A DNA stretch of 57,576 nt, taken from the NCBI GenBank assembly GCA_020848835.1, contig JADLHJ010000093.1, forward strand, positions 1 to 57,576, in the 5' to 3' direction. The stretch's first letter is position 1, and each line of letters begins with the position of its first letter. Below the pieces are notes generated by a model. The model did no database searches. It worked only from the letters and a program-made list of their open reading frames with translations, and was not told where the DNA came from. The translations under genes were made by a program, and so were the position numbers. Origin of the DNA: Candidatus Hydrogenedentota bacterium (GTDB lineage: Bacteria > Hydrogenedentota > Hydrogenedentia > Hydrogenedentales > SLHB01). Below are positions 19,555 through 27,471 of this stretch, one piece after another.

Positions 19555-20355
19555 TTAGTTGTAGAACGTCAACCAACTTGTGTCGCCGTCCCAGTTGTTA
19601 ATGTCGTCGCCGCCGCCAATGAAGTCCAAGCCGACTTCTGCCGGGTCGGCCCCATAGGTGTTGGAAAACTGTTGGTTGGTTACGCGGTTCTTCCCGTCCG
19701 ACCACACGTACTGCACTTGTTTGCGCGGGGCGGGGAACCCAACTTCAAATGGATCCAAATTAGGATCGTCGGGGTCCGTAACGGTGCGAATTCCGTTCGG
19801 GTTCCAAGCCAAATCGTTTGTCACGCTTCCCGGCACCGCGGTGTCGGAATTGGTATCCAATTGGTAAATTCGAAATTGCACGGCCGGGGGATTACCCGGG
19901 TTGATAAAATCGGGGTAGTTAAATGGACCCGGTACGATGTGGTATAGGTTACCCCACGGATCTTTGCCCAAATCCATATAGCTGTCGCCGAGTTTACGCT
20001 TGACTTCTGGATTCAACTGAACATTCAATGGCCATTCACCGTCACCGTCAGCGTACTTGCCTTTGCGCAGCAGCAAGTAAAATACGGTTTCGTAGGTACC
20101 ATTGGCGCGAACCGCATCTGCGAAACTCTCGGCAGGCCAACTGTCGAAGAACCCGTTCTGAAAATCCGAACGTCCTGCGTCCGTCAGCATCTTGGTTAAA
20201 GCGAGATCGATTCCCTTGATCTCTGCAAATGCGCGCGTGGCGCGTGCTTTGTTGATGTACTTGGGCACGTTGGGGATGACGATACCGGCGAGGATCGAGA
20301 TGATTGCGATCACCACCAGCAGTTCGACCAGCGTGAACCCGTATGCGCGTTTCAT
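19555..20355 (-). CDS. GspG/PilA-like major pseudopilin with an enlarged C-terminal domain
   Basis: A 266-residue prepilin. ATG at 20355 is chosen because AGGAG lies nine bases upstream and the leader is then short (MKRAYG|FTLVELLVVIAIISILAG). It keeps GspG hallmarks: DPWGNLYH in the middle and GGGDDINNWD at the end, which corresponds to the GspG calcium-site region. The body is nearly twice the size of normal GspG, with an insertion between these landmarks. Its position after PilC and before H-I-J-K makes it the likely main fibre subunit of the second system. Confidence 0.85.
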   Translation of the reverse strand: MKRAYGFTLVELLVVIAIISILAGIVIPNVPKYINKARATRAFAEIKGIDLALTKMLTDAGRSDFQNGFFDSWPAESFADAVRANGTYETVFYLLLRKGKYADGDGEWPLNVQLNPEVKRKLGDSYMDLGKDPWGNLYHIVPGPFNYPDFINPGNPPAVQFRIYQLDTNSDTAVPGSVTNDLAWNPNGIRTVTDPDDPNLDPFEVGFPAPRKQVQYVWSDGKNRVTNQQFSNTYGADPAEVGLDFIGGGDDINNWDGDTSWLTFYN

Positions 20356-20407
20356 GGTTCCATTCTCCTTTAAGCGGCGGCGCTTACCGGCGCGCGCCGC
20401 GCATTCC

Positions 20408-21643
20408 TTACTGTCCACTGATTGCGTCTGCCAGCGAGAAGATCGGCAGGTACAAGGCGATAACGATGAAGCCGATGATGCCGCCCAGCACGATGATGAT
20501 GATCGGTTCCATCAACCGCAGCATTGCTTCGACCGCAGCCTCGACTTCCGCGTCGTAGATGTCCGCGACTTTCATTAGCATCGAATCCAGACTGCCTGTC
20601 TCTTCACCGACGTCGATCATGTTCACCACCATCGCGGGAAACACCTTCGATTCGTCGAGCGGCGCGGCAATCGTATCGCCGTCTTTGATGCTGTCGTGCA
20701 CTTTCATGATCGCGTTTTCGATCACTTCGTTGCCGATGGTTTCTTTCGTAATTTTTAGCGACTGCAAAATGGGCACACCGGAGGTAATCAGCGTTCCGAG
20801 TGTGCGCGCGAAACGAGCCACCGCAACCTTCGTAACGAGATCGCCGACCAGCGGGAGTTTGAGCACCACGCGGTCCATGATGCGTTTGGTTAATTTAATC
20901 TTCGAAAGTATCTTTATTACGTTGAGCGTCGTCGTAATCGTCAACAATACGATCCACCACTTGAAGCGGCAAAAGTCCCCGATTTCGATTAGGATCAACG
21001 TCATCGCCGGCAGTTTTGCGCCGAAGTCCTTGAACACGGTGGCGAACTCGGGAACGATGTAGGTGAGCAGGAACCATACGATACCCGCTGCGATCGTGAG
21101 CACGGCGATCGGGTAGATCATCGCGCCCTTCACCTTGCGCTTCAGGGCCTGGCGGCGTTCCATGAAGATCGCGAGCCGCTGCAGCACGACTTCGAGCATA
21201 CCGCCGACTTCGCCCGCGCGGACCATGTTCACGTAGAGGCGATCGAAATATTTCGGATGCTTCGCCAACGCGTCGGAGAATGTCGATCCGCCCTGAATAT
21301 CCGCGGTCATTTCGCGGAGAATATCTTTGAGTTTGGACGCCTTCTGCTGCGCAATGAGAATATTCAGGCTGCGCAAAAGCGGAAGGCCTGCGTCGATCAG
21401 CGTAGACAACTGGCGCGTCATCACCACCAGTTGCTTGACCTTCACGCCGCCAATGTAAAACTCGTTTATACCCTTCTTGGTCTTGCGGGCGCGGCGCTCG
21501 TCGCTCTTACTCGCTTCGCGTACGACGGTCGGAAACAGGCCAAGGTTCTTGACGTCGTTAATCGCGAGCGCTTGCGACTCGGATTCGATGACGCCAAAGA
21601 CTTCCTTGCCGTCCCGGTTCATCGCTTTATACGCGAACTTCAT
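20408..21643 (-). CDS. pilC: PilC/GspF inner-membrane platform protein
   Basis: A 411-residue polytopic platform protein of type IV pilus/type II secretion machines. It has two GspF domains (about residues 70-195 and 275-400). The membrane segments include IYPIAVLTIAAGIVWFLLT and the C-terminal PIIIIVLGGIIGFIVIALYLPIF. The family motif GEETGSLDSML is present. AGGAG lies upstream of the ATG. It binds the assembly ATPase on the cytoplasmic side and extracts pilins from the membrane. It is a paralogue of the GspF encoded at 33133-34356. Confidence 0.93.
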   Translation of the reverse strand: MKFAYKAMNRDGKEVFGVIESESQALAINDVKNLGLFPTVVREASKSDERRARKTKKGINEFYIGGVKVKQLVVMTRQLSTLIDAGLPLLRSLNILIAQQKASKLKDILREMTADIQGGSTFSDALAKHPKYFDRLYVNMVRAGEVGGMLEVVLQRLAIFMERRQALKRKVKGAMIYPIAVLTIAAGIVWFLLTYIVPEFATVFKDFGAKLPAMTLILIEIGDFCRFKWWIVLLTITTTLNVIKILSKIKLTKRIMDRVVLKLPLVGDLVTKVAVARFARTLGTLITSGVPILQSLKITKETIGNEVIENAIMKVHDSIKDGDTIAAPLDESKVFPAMVVNMIDVGEETGSLDSMLMKVADIYDAEVEAAVEAMLRLMEPIIIIVLGGIIGFIVIALYLPIFSLADAISGQ

Positions 21644-21661
21644 GGTCCCTACTCCTCTTCG

Positions 21662-23404
21662 CTAGTCGTCGAACTTGTCGGTGTGCGCGAGAATTTCGTC
21701 GGTCGTGGTAATGCCTTTGAGGCATTTGATAATGCCTTCCTCGCGCAGGGTACGCATGCCCTGCTTGCGGCGGGCATACTGGCGAACTTCGTAAGCGAGC
21801 GCTTTCTGATTGATTAAATCGCAGAGCGGCTCGTCCACAACGAGCAATTCGAACAGTCCCACGCGGCCCATGTATCCAATGTAATCGCAGGCCGGGCAAC
21901 CTTCCGCCTTCCAAAACCTAAGCTTAGGTTCGTTCCGGTATTCCTCGGGAAGCCCCAGTAATGTCATTTCTTCCTCGTCAGGCTTGTAGGACGTGCGGCA
22001 GTGGCGGCACACGACACGTACCAGGCGCTGCGCCAACACGGCCGTCAAAGACGAGGTGATCAAGAACGGCTCGAGATCCATGTCGAGCAAGCGAGTAATT
22101 GTTTCGGGCGCGCTGTTTGTGTGGAGCGTGCTCAACACCAAGTGTCCCGTGAGCGACGCCTCAACCGCGATCTGCGCGGTCTCGAGGTCGCGAATTTCAC
22201 CGACCATCACGATGTCGGGGTCCTGGCGCAAAATCGAGCGTAAACACGCGGCAAAGGTGAGCCCCACTTCTTCGCGCACCTGCACCTGAACCACGCGGTC
22301 CATTTTTAATTCCACCGGGTCCTCGGTGGTAATGATTTTCACCGCGACTTCATTCAGTTCGGCCAGGCACGCGTATAGCGTTGTGGTCTTGCCGGAACCA
22401 GTGGGTCCCGTCACAAGAAAAATTCCGTTCGGCCGCGCGATGCAGTTCTTAATGGCCTTCAACTGGTTTGGTTCAAAGCCAAGCTTCTCGACGTCAACCT
22501 TCACGGTGGTGCGATCGAGAATACGCATCACCACGCTTTCGCCAAACAGGGTCGGCAATGTCGATACGCGGATATCGATATCGGAGTCGCCAATGCGCAA
22601 CTCGATGCGCGCGTCCTGCGGCAGACGGCGCTCGCCGATGTCCATGTTGCACATGATTTTCACGCGGCATGTAAGCGCAAGGGACAGCGCTTTCGGCGGG
22701 CTGGTAATTTCGTGCAGCACGCCGTCAATGCGAATGCGAATACGAAAGTCTTCTTCGTAAACCTCGAAGTGAATATCAGAGGCGCGCTTGGTAACGGCGT
22801 CGAGCAGCACGAGATTTACGATCTTGATCACTTCGGGCTCTTGGGCCAACTGCACAAGATTGTCAACGTCGCCGACGATTTCCTGTGTGCCCAACTCTTC
22901 GAGCGTCAGTTCCGCGTCGCCCACGCGATCGATCAGTTCTTTCAGCGTTGACTCGATGTTCTCGGACTCGAACGCGTAATTGTTCTTGATGAATACCGTG
23001 ACGTCTTGCGGATTGCTGATAGCGCCGACGATGTCCTGGCCGGTGAGCTGGGAGATCGTGTCAAGCACGCTCAGATCCATCGGATTTGCCATCGCGACGA
23101 CGAGTTTGCCGTCCTTCTCGCGGATGGGCGCGATCATGTAGAACTTCGCGACGTCCGGCTCGACTTTGCGCAGGATATCGTCCGCCACCTTCAGCTTGGT
23201 GACATCCACCTTTTCCATGCCCGACTGCATGCCGAGTGCGTCGATGACGTCCTGCTCTTCGCAAAGCCCCATCTTCACGAGCACACGGCCCAACATGTCG
23301 CCCGTGAGACGCTGGCGTTGCAGCGCTTCGTCGAGTTCCAACGGGCTGATCACACCCTGGTCTACCAGGATGTCGCCCAGGTTTCTCTCTTTCATCGTTG
23401 CCAT
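21662..23404 (-). CDS. pilB: PilB/GspE-family assembly ATPase, second copy in the operon
   Basis: A 580-residue secretion ATPase. The N-terminus has two copies of the MshEN-type motif (NLGDILVDQGVISPLELDEALQ and MLGRVLVKMG...DALGMQ), a family known to bind cyclic di-GMP in some members. The motor has Walker A GPTGSGKTT, the Asp box TTEDPVEL, Walker B MVGEIRDLETA, the His box TGHLVLSTLHTN and a zinc site CRHC...CPAC. It is transcribed between pilT and pilC, 18 bp from each. It is the second PilB-like ATPase in the same operon; the other lies at 24554-26458 and has a Ser-rich linker. Whether both power one fibre is unknown. Confidence 0.93.
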   Translation of the reverse strand: MATMKERNLGDILVDQGVISPLELDEALQRQRLTGDMLGRVLVKMGLCEEQDVIDALGMQSGMEKVDVTKLKVADDILRKVEPDVAKFYMIAPIREKDGKLVVAMANPMDLSVLDTISQLTGQDIVGAISNPQDVTVFIKNNYAFESENIESTLKELIDRVGDAELTLEELGTQEIVGDVDNLVQLAQEPEVIKIVNLVLLDAVTKRASDIHFEVYEEDFRIRIRIDGVLHEITSPPKALSLALTCRVKIMCNMDIGERRLPQDARIELRIGDSDIDIRVSTLPTLFGESVVMRILDRTTVKVDVEKLGFEPNQLKAIKNCIARPNGIFLVTGPTGSGKTTTLYACLAELNEVAVKIITTEDPVELKMDRVVQVQVREEVGLTFAACLRSILRQDPDIVMVGEIRDLETAQIAVEASLTGHLVLSTLHTNSAPETITRLLDMDLEPFLITSSLTAVLAQRLVRVVCRHCRTSYKPDEEEMTLLGLPEEYRNEPKLRFWKAEGCPACDYIGYMGRVGLFELLVVDEPLCDLINQKALAYEVRQYARRKQGMRTLREEGIIKCLKGITTTDEILAHTDKFDD

Positions 23405-23422
23405 GAAATATATCGCCTTGCG

Positions 23423-24541
23423 CTATCGCGTAATGCCCTGCGTCTTCTGCCTCTCGGGAATCTTCTCGCCGTCCGGCGCCATCGCACGCGCGTTCGCCTC
23501 GAAATCGTCGGCCATCTGCGCGCGGCCCAGCGCGTCTTCGTACTTGACGATACCTTTGCGGAACAGTGCCAGCAGGTGTTCGTCCAGAAGGTTCATGCCG
23601 TACTTGTGGCCGGTCTGAATCGCGGAGGTAATACGATACGACTTGTTTTCGCGAATCAGGTTTTGAATGGCCGGTGTGGTAATCATCACCTCGAATGCGG
23701 CCACACGGCCGAACCCGCTCTTGCGCGGCACCAGTGTCTGAGAAATGATGGACTTCAAATTACCCGCAAGCTGCGTGCGAATCTGTTCCTGCTGGTTGGT
23801 CGGAAACGCGTCCACGAGTCGGTCAATCGTACGAACGGCACCCGTGGTATGCAGCGTGCCGAATACCAAGTGACCGGTCTCCGCTGCGGTCACCGCGGCG
23901 CCGATCGTCTCGAGGTCGCGCATTTCGCCGACCAGAATAATGTCAGGGTCCTGGCGCAGTGCGCGGCGCAGTGCTTCAGCAAAGGTCGGCACGTCGACAC
24001 CCACTTCGCGCTGCGTGATAATGCTGCGTTTATGCGTGTGATAATACTCGACCGGGTCTTCGATCGTGATGATGTGATGGTCGAAACTGGTGTTAATCCA
24101 ATCGATCATCGTCGCGAGACTCGTGCTCTTCCCGGATCCTGTGGGACCGGTGACGAGAATAAGTCCGCGTGGCTGTGTGATGATCGGCTGTAGACTCTTC
24201 GGAAGACCAATTTCATCAAAGGTCAGAATCTTGCGTGGAATCAAGCGGAGTACGAGGCCAACGTTTCCCTTCTGTTTGAAGATCGACACGCGGAAGCGCG
24301 CGATGTCTTCGAATGCGAACCCAAAATCCGATCCGCCAACTTCCTGTAATTCCTGCTGGTTGTCCACTGATGCGATCGATTTCATCAAACGCTCGGTGTC
24401 GTCCGGTGTCAGCGGGTCTTCGCCAAAATACTGCAAGTGCCCGTGGACGCGGCCCACCGGCGGGTTCTCCACCGCGAGATGCAAGTCCGACCCATCTCGG
24501 TCGATGAGCATCCGCAGCAAGCTGACCATTTCATACGCCAT
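23423..24541 (-). CDS. pilT: PilT-family pilus retraction ATPase
   Basis: A 372-residue hexameric ATPase that depolymerises pili. Walker A GPTGSGKS lies at about residues 131-139. It has the IEDPVEYYH Asp box, Walker B ILVGEMRDLETI, the His box TGHLVFGTLHTTGA, and the PilT-specific AIQNLIRE motif near the C-terminal end. It has no tetra-Cys zinc site, unlike PilB. It lies 12 bp after the first PilB gene. A retraction ATPase is not part of type II secretion, so its presence argues that the second operon makes a dynamic, retractable fibre. Confidence 0.95.
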   Translation of the reverse strand: MAYEMVSLLRMLIDRDGSDLHLAVENPPVGRVHGHLQYFGEDPLTPDDTERLMKSIASVDNQQELQEVGGSDFGFAFEDIARFRVSIFKQKGNVGLVLRLIPRKILTFDEIGLPKSLQPIITQPRGLILVTGPTGSGKSTSLATMIDWINTSFDHHIITIEDPVEYYHTHKRSIITQREVGVDVPTFAEALRRALRQDPDIILVGEMRDLETIGAAVTAAETGHLVFGTLHTTGAVRTIDRLVDAFPTNQQEQIRTQLAGNLKSIISQTLVPRKSGFGRVAAFEVMITTPAIQNLIRENKSYRITSAIQTGHKYGMNLLDEHLLALFRKGIVKYEDALGRAQMADDFEANARAMAPDGEKIPERQKTQGITR

Positions 24542-24553
24542 TAAGAATTCCCC

Positions 24554-26458
24554 TTACACCGCAGACGGAGCGGCTTTGACCAGCGGCTCGTCTACCGAGG
24601 TGACACGATTGACCTCTTCCACTGTCGTAATTCCGTTCAGCACTTTTTTCCAACCGTCTTCGCGCATTGAAAACATGCCGTCCATGCGAGCTTTGCGGCG
24701 CAGCGGACCTGAAGGTGTGCCGTGCATGATCATTTGCCGCAATTCGTCGTTCATTAACATGAGTTCGTATACGCCAACGCGGCCCGAATAGCCGGTGTGA
24801 TTGCAGTTGTCGCAACCGCGACCATGGAAGGTTTCGACTTTGCTCCAGTCAATCTTCATTCCGAGCCGCTCTTTTTCGAGATCGGTCGGCTTGTACAGCT
24901 CTTTGCAGGCCGTGCAGATCGTACGCACAAGACGTTGGCCCAACACCGCGCGAATACCGGACGCCACCAGGAAGGGGCGGATCCCGATATCGACGAGACG
25001 AATGATCGCGGAGGGCGCATCGTTCGTGTGCAGGGTCGAGAAGACCAGGTGGCCGGTCAGTGCCGCTTTGATCGCGATCTCCGCCGTTTCCTGGTCACGA
25101 ATTTCACCGACCATCACGATGTCAGGGTCCTGACGGAAAATGGCGCGGAGCGCGCGCGCAAAGTTCCAGCCAATGTCGTGGTTGATCTGCACCTGATTAA
25201 TACCGCGCAACTGGTATTCGACCGGGTCTTCGACAGTCACCAGTTTGGAATCGGTCTGGTTGAGCTGGTGCAGCGACGCATACAGCGTGGTGGTCTTACC
25301 CGAACCGGTCGGGCCCGTCACGAGCACAACACCCGTGGCCTGACCGAGCAGTTCTTCCCAGCGCTTCTGGTCTTCTGGCGAAAAGCCAAGCTGGCCCATG
25401 CCGAGCAGCAGCCCGCTCTTGTCCAAGATACGCATAACGACGCTTTCGCCATATACCGACGGAAGCGCGCTCACGCGCAAGTCCACCATCTTACCGCCAA
25501 GGGCAATCTTGATGCGGCCGTCCTGCGGGATGCGCCGTTCGGAAATGTCCATGCCGGACATGATCTTCAAACGCGAAATGATCGACGGCTGCGCGCGCTT
25601 CGGCGGCGTCGGCATCAGGTGCAGGATACCGTCAATGCGGTATCGAACCTTCACGTCGTATTTGCCTGGTTCCACGTGAATATCCGATGCGCGTAAACGA
25701 AACGCTTCGAGAATGAGATGGTTTATGTACTTGACGACCGGGCTGTTGCTGTCGTCGTCGTCGCCCATCACAACGCCGCCCTGCGGTTTCGACACCGACA
25801 CACTATCGTTGAAATCGATACTGTCCATCGAAATGCTGCTGAGGCTGATGTCGCTGCCGGACACGCTGCTGCCCATGCTGCTCATCGACGATGCCATCGA
25901 ACTCACGTTCGACATTGTGCTCAGGGTGCTCAGGGTGCTCGCGCTGCTGACCGTCGAAAGCATCGATTCAACGGTCTTTTCGTTCAAGCCGTAATACTTC
26001 GCCAGCGCTTCCTTGATTTCTTCCGGCGTCGTCAACTGCGGGACCACGCGGCGATCCAGCAGGCGCTCGAGGTTGTCAAAGGTCTGCACGTTGGTTGGGT
26101 CAGCGGTCGCCAGCATCAACGCGCCGTCTTCCTCACCTGTCGGCATCACGCGATAGACGCGCGCGACTTCGGGATCTACCTGGTTGCGAATGCGCTCAGG
26201 AATTTCACGGTCAGACAGGCGAATGATGGGAATGCCGAGCTGGTCCGCGAGACCTTCGGCGATGTGGCTCTTACTGATATGCCCAAGCCGGACGAGAATT
26301 TCGCCCAGCTTTCGATGGCCCATTGAGGTTTGTTGTTTGTGGATGGCTTCGTCGAGCTGCTTCTGGGTGATAATTCCGCGGCTAACAAGGCTTTGCCCAA
26401 AAGTTTTGTAGCCGCCACCGTGGGGTGGTTGGCCGGCGATTTGTGTAGTCGTTGCCAC
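24554..26458 (-). CDS. pilB: PilB-family assembly ATPase with a serine-rich linker
   Basis: A 634-residue secretion ATPase and the first gene of the pilus-like operon. The start is GTG at 26458, with GAGG seven bases upstream. Residues 18-60 hold two MshEN-type motifs (TFGQSLVSRGIITQ... and KLGEILVRLGHISK...). A striking Ser/Thr/Met-rich stretch fills about residues 161-223. The motor follows, with GPTGSGKTT, VEDPVEYQL, MVGEIRDQETA, TGHLVFSTLHTND and a zinc site CTAC...CDNC. The Ser-rich linker separates the regulatory N-terminus from the motor and is not normal for the family. All catalytic motifs look intact. Confidence 0.93.
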   Translation of the reverse strand: MATTTQIAGQPPHGGGYKTFGQSLVSRGIITQKQLDEAIHKQQTSMGHRKLGEILVRLGHISKSHIAEGLADQLGIPIIRLSDREIPERIRNQVDPEVARVYRVMPTGEEDGALMLATADPTNVQTFDNLERLLDRRVVPQLTTPEEIKEALAKYYGLNEKTVESMLSTVSSASTLSTLSTMSNVSSMASSMSSMGSSVSGSDISLSSISMDSIDFNDSVSVSKPQGGVVMGDDDDSNSPVVKYINHLILEAFRLRASDIHVEPGKYDVKVRYRIDGILHLMPTPPKRAQPSIISRLKIMSGMDISERRIPQDGRIKIALGGKMVDLRVSALPSVYGESVVMRILDKSGLLLGMGQLGFSPEDQKRWEELLGQATGVVLVTGPTGSGKTTTLYASLHQLNQTDSKLVTVEDPVEYQLRGINQVQINHDIGWNFARALRAIFRQDPDIVMVGEIRDQETAEIAIKAALTGHLVFSTLHTNDAPSAIIRLVDIGIRPFLVASGIRAVLGQRLVRTICTACKELYKPTDLEKERLGMKIDWSKVETFHGRGCDNCNHTGYSGRVGVYELMLMNDELRQMIMHGTPSGPLRRKARMDGMFSMREDGWKKVLNGITTVEEVNRVTSVDEPLVKAAPSAV

Positions 26459-26542
26459 GTGTTTACCTCAGCCGTCAGGCAATCTAACTCTACCATTGAG
26501 AATCGGAAAAAGTCAATGCAAATACTGCTACTTCACATTGAA

Positions 26543-26571
26543 AATATTGCACTTACACCATATTTTGTCAA
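26543..26571 (-). promoter_or_regulatory. Promoter of the pilus-like operon
   Basis: Minus-strand TTGACA (26566-26571), a 17-bp spacer and AATATT (26543-26548). The start would lie near 26536, about 78 bases before the GTG of the first PilB gene. The surroundings are AT-rich, unlike the coding DNA on either side. Confidence 0.65.
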
Positions 26572-26577
26572 TAAATT

Positions 26578-26591
26578 ATTTTGCGCAAAAT
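26578..26591. promoter_or_regulatory. Palindromic operator candidate, ATTTTGCGCAAAAT
   Basis: A perfect 14-bp palindrome just upstream of the -35 box of the pilus-operon promoter. Its core TTGCGCAA (26581-26588) is repeated at nearly the same place before the promoter of the giant CFI-box gene (48282-48289). A position centred near -48 suits an activator or a repressor. Confidence 0.5.
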
Positions 26592-26688
26592 CAAAGATAA
26601 GCTTCTTTTTGGCATTGCGGTCTGGCAACATCTACACGACCCCTACCGTGTCACACAACCTTGCCGGCGTACTCGCAGCGTCTGTCCT

Positions 26689-26706
26689 GCTGCCAATATT
26701 GGCAGC
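26689..26706. repeat. 18-bp perfect palindrome
   Basis: GCTGCCAATATTGGCAGC is perfectly self-complementary. It lies about 120 bp upstream of the pilus-operon -35 and 65 bp downstream of the gsp terminator hairpin. There is no U-run, so a protein-binding site is more likely than a terminator. Confidence 0.4.
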
Positions 26707-26771
26707 GTGAACAGCGAAAGCATTACAACCGCTTTGTGCGGCCTGAGTTACAGCGGCCCAGCACCTTCGTC

Positions 26772-26803
26772 AAAGAAACCCCGAAAGGCCACACTCTCGG
26801 GGT
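26772..26803 (-). terminator. Intrinsic terminator of the gsp operon
   Basis: In the minus-strand RNA a 10-bp stem (ACCCCGAGAG with CTTTCGGGGU, one G-U pair, 6-base loop) is followed by UUCUUU. It lies 146 bases after the gspM stop, and separates the gsp operon from the pilus-like operon. Confidence 0.7.
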
Positions 26804-26948
26804 AATTGTCCCGTAGAAGTCTCGGAAAGTCAAGTAATTGCGCACGAAGAGCCGAATTCAGATCCGGTGCAAGGTTTTTTCGCTGAATAGCTGATTTGCT
26901 GATTCCTACGTGTCGGTGTGATGGAGGGAACAAGTTAGGCGTATAGTG

Positions 26949-27461
26949 TCACGCCTGTGGGGCAATAAAAGTCATACGGCAGTCTAATCCCTTTTTGTCG
27001 GGTGAGGGTTTTAGATGTTGCATTTCGCTCAATAGCACCAGCTTTCCAGTGTCATAGATTCGGTGAAGTAACTCGACGAGTTCCTGGTTTGACACGCCAG
27101 TCAACGTTACATCAACTGAAGTTCCCTGTTGTCCCCGGGAACCGGCACGGTTGCTCCGCATGGAACAGCGCGCACCAAGCTTCAGATCCTTTACGGCCTT
27201 GTCGATTTCGTTCCAGAGGTTGAAATCGGACGCCGAACCGAGCCTGTTCAAAATCTCTTTTTGCTTCTCTTGCTCGCGCTGGACGTTCAATTGAATCGCT
27301 TTCGCCAGCCTGAGATTCTCCCGCGCGTCTGCAAGCTTTTCCTTCGATTGCACATACGTCTGGTACGGTCCCTGGGAAATACCGTACGCGGCGATTGCAA
27401 AGACACCAATGGCGCCGATGATGAGCACCATACGTTCGCGGGGCTGCAATTTGGTTGCCAT
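26949..27461 (-). CDS. gspM: GspM/PilO-like inner-membrane alignment protein
   Basis: A 170-residue bitopic protein. A short cytoplasmic N-terminus is followed by one membrane helix (VLIIGAIGVFAIAAYGI, residues about 12-28). A coiled-coil stretch (about 38-72) and a small alpha-beta periplasmic domain complete it. It matches GspM/PilO in size and layout. It is the last gene of the gsp operon, 10 bp after gspL, its usual partner in the inner-membrane platform. Confidence 0.82.
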   Translation of the reverse strand: MATKLQPRERMVLIIGAIGVFAIAAYGISQGPYQTYVQSKEKLADARENLRLAKAIQLNVQREQEKQKEILNRLGSASDFNLWNEIDKAVKDLKLGARCSMRSNRAGSRGQQGTSVDVTLTGVSNQELVELLHRIYDTGKLVLLSEMQHLKPSPDKKGLDCRMTFIAPQA

Positions 27462-27471
27462 TTCGTTACCT

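Larger units (their letters stand above)
26459..26948. other. 490-bp gap between the two secretion operons
   Basis: No supported gene. It holds the pilus-operon promoter (26543-26571), an adjacent palindrome (26578-26591), an 18-bp palindrome (26689-26706), the gsp terminator (26772-26803), and a short segment near 26850-26880 that resembles one near 40150-40180. A 61-residue minus frame (26748-26933) crosses the terminator and is not believed. Confidence 0.7.

Noticed and set aside
26748..26933. 61-residue minus-strand frame in the operon gap
   Set aside because: It crosses the gsp terminator hairpin, lacks a ribosome-binding site, and resembles nothing I recognise.
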